A DNA stretch of 37,035 nt from Acidobacteria bacterium RIFCSPLOWO2_12_FULL_66_21 (GTDB taxonomy: Bacteria; Acidobacteriota; Vicinamibacteria; Vicinamibacterales; 2-12-FULL-66-21): NCBI GenBank assembly GCA_001767455.1, contig MELC01000084.1, positions 18,287 to 55,321 of the forward strand. Direction: 5' to 3'. The notes under the pieces were generated by a model that ran no database searches, was not told the DNA's origin, and saw only the letters and a program-made list of their open reading frames with translations. Shown in pieces: positions 32,316 through 37,035 of this stretch. The position numbers and the translations under genes were made by a program. Each line of letters opens with the position of its first letter. The stretch's first letter is position 1.

Positions 32316-34127
32316 ATGCCTCCCCTCAATATCGTGGTTGCGCTGATGATCGCGGTGTCGACCGCGGCGCCGCCCTCTCTCGCGTCGGACACGCCCGGTT
32401 TGATCGTTCTGTCCGACACGGGCCGGCAGCAGGATGGCCGGCCCGTGGTCGTCCGCGTCGAGCAACCCGCTCACGTCGCGGTGCTCACACGCGCGTACTC
32501 CGGCCGGATCGTGCGCCTGTATCAGCTCGTGCAGCGATTCGTGCACCCGGAACGCACGCCCGAGCCCGCGTATCTCCTGCTGTCGGACAACCAGGGCGGT
32601 TTTCCGCGCTTTGGGTTCGTGCTGGACGGAAAGCTCCATCCGGACACGGCGTACGTCGATCTGCATCGGCGCAGCGATCTGTCGGGGCGGGCCGGCGCGA
32701 TGGATCAGATCTACCCGCACGAACTGCTCCACATCATCGTGAAGGACCTCGCAGGCGAGGCGCCCGAGGGGCACGCGAGCCAGGTGCACGCGATCGCGGT
32801 ACGGACCGACCGGATCACCGCGTTCAACGAGGGCTTCGCGGAGCACGGGCAGGCGATGGCCATTGACGATCCCGACGGCGTCGAGGCGACGCGCGCGATC
32901 GCGAGCGACGTCAGGGCCTTCGCGCACGCCAGCGACCAGTTCGAGAACTATCGCCGCGCGGTCTCCGCCCGATGGTCTGTGGCGCCAAAAGCGCGCATCA
33001 CGTTCCCACTGTGGTTCAGCCAGGCCGAGCAGATCATGCGGTATCACGGCGTGAAGGCAAACCTCTTCGCACGCGATCCGGACGTCCCGGATCGGCTGTA
33101 CACGAACCGCACCGCGTACGACGCATACCTGATCCAGAATGTCATGCCGGGCCGCCCTGACGGGACGCCAAAATCGGCCGCGCGCATGCTCGCGACCGAG
33201 GGGGTGGTCAGCGCGTTGTTCTATCGGCTGGTGAACACGCCCTCCGTACAGAACACGACGCGGGACGACGGCTTTTATGCCCGGTTCGGGGTCACCTGTG
33301 ACGACATCGATCCGCTCGGCAACGCCTACCTGAAAGTCTTCGCGGCCATCCACGAGGGTCGGTACGACGCCTCGGCGGTGATCGACGCGTACGGACGATT
33401 GTTCCCCGACGAACGTGAAGCCGTTGACGCGGTCCGTCGCGAGGCGCTCCTGGGGCAGGATCCGCCGCGCGCCCCGGAAATCTGGCTGCTCAACGAGCGG
33501 TTCACCGCGGGACGCTCGCTGTTCGATCAATACCGGGCGATGCCGCGGCCGCACGCGTTCGATCTGAACGCCAGCTCGCGTGCCGACCTGGCCGGCGTTG
33601 CCGGTGTCAGCCCGGCACTTGCGTCCGCGATCCTTGCGAGCGCGCCATTTGCCTCCGTCGCTGATCTCCAGCGCGTCCCCGGCATGACCGCGCCGGTCGT
33701 CGCCGCGCTCCAGGAGATGAAGCGCGCGATGGATGCGCCCCCGCCGCCCGGCACGTCCGCGGAAGGGGGCCTGTCGTTTGGCAACATCATCAAGCCGTAC
33801 GCGTGGCGCGCCCTGTTCGCGTGGCTCGGAGCTGCGCTGGTGGGATCGCTGCTGTACAGGCGCGCACGGCGCGTGGCGTGGTGGCACGCGGCGCTGAACG
33901 GCATCGCCGTCGCGCTCGTCGGGTTGATTGCCGCGTGGACGGTGGATTCCGGAAACGCGCTGATCGTGCTGCTGATCCCGGTGGCGGTCCCGCTGATTGT
34001 GTTCGGCGTGCCCGGTGCACTCATTCGCGGGTGGCGATCGCACTCCGCACGGGAGGGCGCCGTCGTGCTCGGCGCGTGGGCGCTCGCGGCGTTGCCTGCG
34101 GCGCTCGTTGTCAGGCCGTTGGGATAG
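32316..34127 (+). CDS. Membrane-anchored zinc metallopeptidase-like protein with a helix-hairpin-helix domain
   Basis: 603 residues. A signal peptide (about 1-24) leads to an exported N-terminal domain carrying the zinc motif HELLH (residues 135-139) and a downstream NEGFAEH (Glu 172), the gluzincin arrangement of two His and a distal Glu ligand. The central part (about 200-410) is alpha-helical with no recognised domain. Residues about 416-465 form a ComEA-type helix-hairpin-helix (FDLNASSRADLAGVAGVSP, then ASVADLQRVPGM), a DNA-binding fold in other proteins. A Pro-rich linker and four hydrophobic segments (about 490-603) end the protein. This combination is not one recognised as standard. 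A TATCGT box at 32300-32305 lies 10 nt before the start. It converges with the hbd gene. Confidence 0.75.
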   Translation: MPPLNIVVALMIAVSTAAPPSLASDTPGLIVLSDTGRQQDGRPVVVRVEQPAHVAVLTRAYSGRIVRLYQLVQRFVHPERTPEPAYLLLSDNQGGFPRFGFVLDGKLHPDTAYVDLHRRSDLSGRAGAMDQIYPHELLHIIVKDLAGEAPEGHASQVHAIAVRTDRITAFNEGFAEHGQAMAIDDPDGVEATRAIASDVRAFAHASDQFENYRRAVSARWSVAPKARITFPLWFSQAEQIMRYHGVKANLFARDPDVPDRLYTNRTAYDAYLIQNVMPGRPDGTPKSAARMLATEGVVSALFYRLVNTPSVQNTTRDDGFYARFGVTCDDIDPLGNAYLKVFAAIHEGRYDASAVIDAYGRLFPDEREAVDAVRREALLGQDPPRAPEIWLLNERFTAGRSLFDQYRAMPRPHAFDLNASSRADLAGVAGVSPALASAILASAPFASVADLQRVPGMTAPVVAALQEMKRAMDAPPPPGTSAEGGLSFGNIIKPYAWRALFAWLGAALVGSLLYRRARRVAWWHAALNGIAVALVGLIAAWTVDSGNALIVLLIPVAVPLIVFGVPGALIRGWRSHSAREGAVVLGAWALAALPAALVVRPLG

Positions 34128-34219
34128 CAGGCGGCAGGCAGCTGGCAGCAGGCAGTGGATCCCGCTGTCCCGCTGACTATACGCCGCTTGATATCTCGAT
34201 TCACTGCCTGCTGCCTGCT
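34128..34219. terminator. Hairpin of GGCAGCAGGCAG words between convergent genes
   Basis: GGCAGCAGGCAGTG (34144-34157) and CACTGCCTGCTGCC (34202-34215) are a perfect 14-bp inverted repeat with a 44-nt loop, preceded by more GCAGGC words. It fills the space between two converging genes, so a bidirectional terminator role is likely. GCAGGCAGTGGATC (34149-34162) also occurs at 20231-20244. No T-tract. Confidence 0.55.
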
Positions 34220-34221
34220 TA

Positions 34222-35073
34222 TCAGTAGCTGTAAAACCCCTTCCCGCTCTTCCGCCCCAGGTGTCCCGCCGCGACCATGCGGCGCAGCAGCGGACACGGC
34301 CGGTACTTCGGATCGCCCAGGCCGTTGTGCAGCACGTTCATGATCGCGAGGCACACGTCGAGACCGATGAAGTCGGCCAGCGTCAGCGGCCCCATCGGGT
34401 GGTTCATCCCCAGCTTCATCACCGTATCGATCGCCTCGGGCGTGCCGACTCCCTCCATCAGGGCATAGATCGCCTCGTTGATCATCGGCATCAGGATCCG
34501 GTTCGCGATGAAGCCCGGATAGTCGGCCGCCTCAATCGCCGTCTTCCCAAGCGTCGTGCACAGGTCCTTCGCCGTCTGCATCGACTCGACCGAGGTCGCC
34601 TGCCCTCGAATCAGTTCAACGAGGGTCATCAACGGCACGGGGTTCATGAAGTGCATGCCCAGCACTTTGTCGGGCCGCCGCGTCGCGGCGCCGAGCAGGG
34701 TGATGGAGATGGATGACGTGTTGGACGACAGGATCACCTCCGGCCGTGTGATCGTGTCGAGCTGCGCGAACAGATCGCGCTTGGCCCGCTCGTCCTCGAT
34801 GATGGCCTCGACGATGTGATCCGCCTCGGCGAGCGCGTCGAGGTCGGTGCCGGTGGACAGGCGGCCGAGCGCCGCATCGCGGTCGGCAGCGGTGACTTTG
34901 CCCTTCTCCACGAACTTGCCGAGGCTCTTCTCGATCGTGCCGCGCGCGCGATCGAGCACCGTCGTCACGGTGTCCACCAGCCGCACCTCGAAGCCCGCCA
35001 GCGAGAACACCTGGGCGATGCCGTTGCCCATCGTTCCCGCGCCAATCACCCCGATAGTTCTGATGTCTGCCAT
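34222..35073 (-). CDS. 3-hydroxybutyryl-CoA dehydrogenase
   Basis: 283 residues from ATG 35073, chosen for AGGTG about 5 nt upstream and the typical N-terminus [18 protein letters not shown]; an upstream ATG (35115) is less likely. The enzyme oxidises 3-hydroxybutyryl-CoA to acetoacetyl-CoA with NAD(P), or runs in reverse. Rossmann motif GAGTMG near 8-13, the SSNTSSIS segment, catalytic His in [11 protein letters not shown], and the C-terminal domain ([13 protein letters not shown]-like [30 protein letters not shown], and KSGKGFYSY). The thiolase gene on the same strand upstream catalyses the adjacent step (acetoacetyl-CoA formation or cleavage), and they were probably one operon before the RAYT insertion. 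Confidence 0.95.
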   Translation of the reverse strand: MADIRTIGVIGAGTMGNGIAQVFSLAGFEVRLVDTVTTVLDRARGTIEKSLGKFVEKGKVTAADRDAALGRLSTGTDLDALAEADHIVEAIIEDERAKRDLFAQLDTITRPEVILSSNTSSISITLLGAATRRPDKVLGMHFMNPVPLMTLVELIRGQATSVESMQTAKDLCTTLGKTAIEAADYPGFIANRILMPMINEAIYALMEGVGTPEAIDTVMKLGMNHPMGPLTLADFIGLDVCLAIMNVLHNGLGDPKYRPCPLLRRMVAAGHLGRKSGKGFYSY

Positions 35074-35151
35074 TTCGTCACCTGAGAACATGGTTGGTTT
35101 GCGAAGTTTCTTCATGAATCCGGCGCGCCGGTTGCGTCGTCATGCCGCGAC

Positions 35152-35778
35152 ATGCCGCACCTCCACGATCGTTGCAACCCAAGGTTGCGCGGATGGGACT
35201 ATTCCACGGGCGGAGCCTATTTCGTCACGATCTGCGCGTACGACCGTCTCGAGCTGTTCGGGGAGATCACCAACCGAGAGATGCATCTCAGTGCGATTGG
35301 GAACATTGTGGCGGACAGCTGGCGGTGGCTGGCGTCTCAATATCCCTACGTGACGCTGGACGAATGGTGCGTGATGCCGGATCATCTGCATGGGATATTG
35401 ATTTTGTCGCGCAGGGGCGGTTCGTACTCCAGGGGCTATTCGCATCGGAGGCGCCGTTCGCGAACGGCGCCTACACGGACGCTGCCGGATGACATGGCAA
35501 CCGCGGTTGCCTGCCTGACAACCAGCGGCGACGGCATGGCGGCCATGGCCACGGCCGACGTGCCCGAGACGACCGGGAAATCCCTCAGCGGGTTGATCGC
35601 GGCGTTCAAAACCGTCTCGACCAAACACGTGAATCGATTGCGCAACCGTCCCGGCACAACGTTGTGGCAGCGCAGTTTCTGGGAACGCATCGTGCGCGAC
35701 GACGTCGAGAGGGACAGAATTCGTCTGTACATTCGCGAGAACGCCGCAAGGTATCGCACGCGCCACCATTCACCGTAG
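35152..35778 (+). CDS. REP-associated tyrosine transposase (RAYT, Y1 family)
   Basis: 208 residues. RAYTs are single-strand DNA nucleases related to IS200/IS605 transposases that are thought to move or maintain REP palindromes. Visible: RLRGWDYSTGGAYFVTICAYDR at the N-terminal strand (typical start), the HxH motif in VMPDHLHGIL (about 78-87), a variable segment, then SLSGLIAAFKTVSTKHVN and LWQRSFWERIVRDD. The YIRENAARY near the C-terminus contains the likely catalytic Tyr. The variable segment includes an Arg-rich part (SHRRRRSRTAPTR) encoded by a perfect palindrome (35449-35472). The TAG stop lies in a second palindrome (35775-35802). It sits between thiolase and dehydrogenase genes on the opposite strand. 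Confidence 0.9.
   Translation: MPHLHDRCNPRLRGWDYSTGGAYFVTICAYDRLELFGEITNREMHLSAIGNIVADSWRWLASQYPYVTLDEWCVMPDHLHGILILSRRGGSYSRGYSHRRRRSRTAPTRTLPDDMATAVACLTTSGDGMAAMATADVPETTGKSLSGLIAAFKTVSTKHVNRLRNRPGTTLWQRSFWERIVRDDVERDRIRLYIRENAARYRTRHHSP
35449..35472. repeat. REP-like palindrome inside the RAYT gene
   Basis: A 24-bp perfect palindrome: AGGCGCCGTTCG and its complement. The core CGTTCG/CGAACG is the same as in the palindrome after the gene. It lies in the variable middle of the coding region and encodes part of the Arg-rich stretch. Confidence 0.9.
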
Positions 35779-35802
35779 GGGCCGTTCGCGAACGGCCCCT
35801 AC
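35775..35802. repeat. REP-like palindrome carrying the stop codons of both converging genes
   Basis: A 28-bp perfect palindrome: GTAGGGGCCGTTCG (35775-35788) and its complement (35789-35802). The RAYT stop TAG is 35776-35778 on the plus strand; the thiolase stop TAG is 35801-35799 on the minus strand. It can fold as a long hairpin in either transcript and would act as a bidirectional terminator. Confidence 0.95.
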
Positions 35803-36980
35803 AACGTTTCGACGGCGAGCGCGACCCCGTTGCCGCCGCCGAGGCATAGCGACGCGATGCCTCGCTTGAGATTGCGGCGCTTCAGCGCGTAGAGCAGCGT
35901 GGTCAGCACGCGCGCGCCGCTCGCGCCGATCGGGTGCCCCAGGGCGACCGCGCCCCCCTGGACGTTGACGCGATCGATAGCGATCCCCAGTTCCCGAATG
36001 ACCGCGACGGCCTGCACCGAGAACGCCTCGTTGATCTCGAAGAGATCCACGTCCTCGAGCTTCCACCCGACTTTCGCGGCGACCTTGCGCACGGAATCCA
36101 CGGGCGTCATGAGCACCATCTTCGGCGCGAGCCCGCTCGTCGCCTGGCCGACGATCCGTGCCATCGGCGTGAGGCCGAGCGCCTTCGCCTTGTCGGCGGC
36201 CATGACGACGAGGGCGGCGGCCGCGTCGTTGACGCCGGGCGCGTTGCCCGCCGTCACGCTGCCGTCCTTCTTGAACGCGGGCTTCAGGGCGGCGAGCGAC
36301 TCCGCGGTCGTGTCCTCGCGGATCGCCTCGTCGCGATCGACGACGATCGGGTCGCCTTTCTTCTGCGGGATGCTGATCGGCAGCATCTCGTCCGTGAACC
36401 ATCCCTCGCGCGTGGCGTGCGCCGCCTTCCGGTGGCTCTCGGCCGCGTACTTGTCCTGTTCGGAACGCGCGACCGCGTAGGCGTCTGCCACGACCTCGCC
36501 GGCGTTCCCCATGTGGCAGTTCTCGAACGCGCACCACAGCCCGTCGTTGATCATCGAGTCGACGAGCGTGCCGTTGCCCATGCGCAGCCCTTCGCGCACG
36601 CGCGAGAGCAGGTAGGGCGAATTGCTCATCGACTCCATGCCACCGGCCACCGCGATGTCGATGTCGCCGGTCGCGACGCCCTGCGCGGCGAGCATCACGG
36701 CTTTCAGACCGGAGCCACAGACCTTGTTGATGGTGAGCGCGGCGACATGTTCGCCGAGGCCGCCGTTGAGCGCCGCCTGGCGCGCGGGATTCTGACCGCT
36801 GCCGGCCTGGATGACGTTGCCCATGATGCACTCGTCAACCGTGGCCGGATCGATGCCCGCGCGCCGGACCGCTTCGCGCACGGCCAGCGCGCCAAGCTGC
36901 GGCGCCGTGAAGCTCTTGAGCGCGCCAAGAAACTTGCCGGTCGGTGTCCGAACGGCGGAGATGATGACTGATTCACGCAT
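35799..36980 (-). CDS. Acetyl-CoA acetyltransferase (thiolase)
   Basis: 393 residues, the standard thiolase length. It condenses two acetyl-CoA to acetoacetyl-CoA or cleaves 3-ketoacyl-CoA. Active-site features: the nucleophilic Cys in [11 protein letters not shown] (about 88), [22 protein letters not shown] with its His, and the second Cys in [15 protein letters not shown] near the C-terminus. The start at 36980 gives [17 protein letters not shown]. The stop lies in the REP palindrome 35775-35802. The same-strand dehydrogenase gene is the natural downstream partner but is now separated by about 725 bp containing the RAYT. Confidence 0.96.
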   Translation of the reverse strand: MRESVIISAVRTPTGKFLGALKSFTAPQLGALAVREAVRRAGIDPATVDECIMGNVIQAGSGQNPARQAALNGGLGEHVAALTINKVCGSGLKAVMLAAQGVATGDIDIAVAGGMESMSNSPYLLSRVREGLRMGNGTLVDSMINDGLWCAFENCHMGNAGEVVADAYAVARSEQDKYAAESHRKAAHATREGWFTDEMLPISIPQKKGDPIVVDRDEAIREDTTAESLAALKPAFKKDGSVTAGNAPGVNDAAAALVVMAADKAKALGLTPMARIVGQATSGLAPKMVLMTPVDSVRKVAAKVGWKLEDVDLFEINEAFSVQAVAVIRELGIAIDRVNVQGGAVALGHPIGASGARVLTTLLYALKRRNLKRGIASLCLGGGNGVALAVETL

Positions 36981-36992
36981 GATCTGTTTACT

Positions 36993-37035
36993 CTCGTGGC
37001 TCGTGGCTCGTGGCTCGTGGCTCGCGGCTCGTTAC
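36993..37035. repeat. Tandem CTCGTGG word repeat upstream of the thiolase gene
   Basis: Six consecutive CTCGTGG/CTCGCGG heptamers run to the window edge, so the full length is unknown. It is another reiterated-word spacer. Confidence 0.8.

Noticed and set aside
31944-34043. 699-codon open frame on the minus strand opposite the metallopeptidase gene
   Set aside because: It is the shadow of a high-GC gene: composition is dominated by Arg/His/Asp repeats with no domain, and the plus-strand protein has a signal peptide, zinc motif and HhH.
34128-34219. Classical rho-independent terminator with T-tract
   Set aside because: The hairpin is present but its loop is 44 nt and no T-run follows on either strand, so only a looser terminator role is suggested.
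35152-35778. IS200/IS605 insertion sequence with TnpA
   Set aside because: The protein matches RAYT and no tnpB or IS-type ends were seen; the palindromes are REP-like.

Overview
The window is a high-GC, gene-dense chromosomal segment that most resembles an Acidobacteriota genome, probably of the Vicinamibacteria type. The reasons are a secreted VWA protein of the acidobacterial type (1005-1904), a decayed MacB/ADOP-like permease (8767-9001), Mla/MCE genes with long C-terminal repeats, paired sigma-54 regulator and NtrY-like kinase genes, and a RAYT transposase with REP palindromes. The taxonomic call is inference from gene families. No rRNA, CRISPR array, prophage or complete insertion sequence was seen.

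Layout. 1-1904: end of an outer-membrane beta-barrel gene, then a VWA protein. 2218-7815: uvrB, mlaE, mlaF, mlaD, a YtxH-like gene and a DUF948-like gene, mostly joined by 1-4 base stop/start overlaps and forming an envelope lipid-transport block. 7888-9001: a small secreted protein, tRNA-Val(CAC) and a permease remnant. 9210-14323: a citryl-CoA lyase/citrate synthase-like gene followed by a nucleobase and pentose-phosphate salvage group (upp, an SAH/MTA-deaminase-like amidohydrolase, hpt, rpiB, deoC). 14320-20191: mscS, a CHASE-domain kinase, and an NtrY-like kinase with its sigma-54 response regulator. 20312-22354: a MacB-type ATPase and its membrane-fusion adaptor with no permease gene beside them. 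22644-26330: a DUF2231-Rieske protein diverging from clpP, a hybrid kinase and a broken treZ. 26514-29381: rsgA, a nitrilase-superfamily enzyme, a lipocalin-like protein and a hypothetical protein. 29539-34127: tRNA-Phe(GAA), ftsB, recA, a YdjM-like membrane protein and an unusual metallopeptidase-HHH-membrane fusion. 34222-36980: 3-hydroxyacyl-CoA dehydrogenase and thiolase genes with a RAYT inserted between them in the opposite direction.

The non-coding DNA is as distinctive as the genes. Many spacers consist of a short word (5-9 nt) repeated with small variations, a different word at each place, and several fold into hairpins. A CCGTG-type repeat occurs at three loci, one of them exactly where treZ is cut off. 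Two tRNA genes carry the same repeat directly after their encoded CCA. A 28-bp perfect palindrome after the RAYT supplies the TAG stop codon to both converging genes. Several genes have a TANNNT box 6-8 nt before the start codon, which suggests leaderless transcription.

The most interesting candidates are the rpiB-deoC pair, whose N-terminal extensions recall enzymes of sugar-phosphate bacterial microcompartments; the peptidase-HHH-membrane fusion; the RAYT with its self-carried and stop-supplying palindromes; and the word-reiterated spacers. Everything was read by eye. No database search or folding calculation was run.
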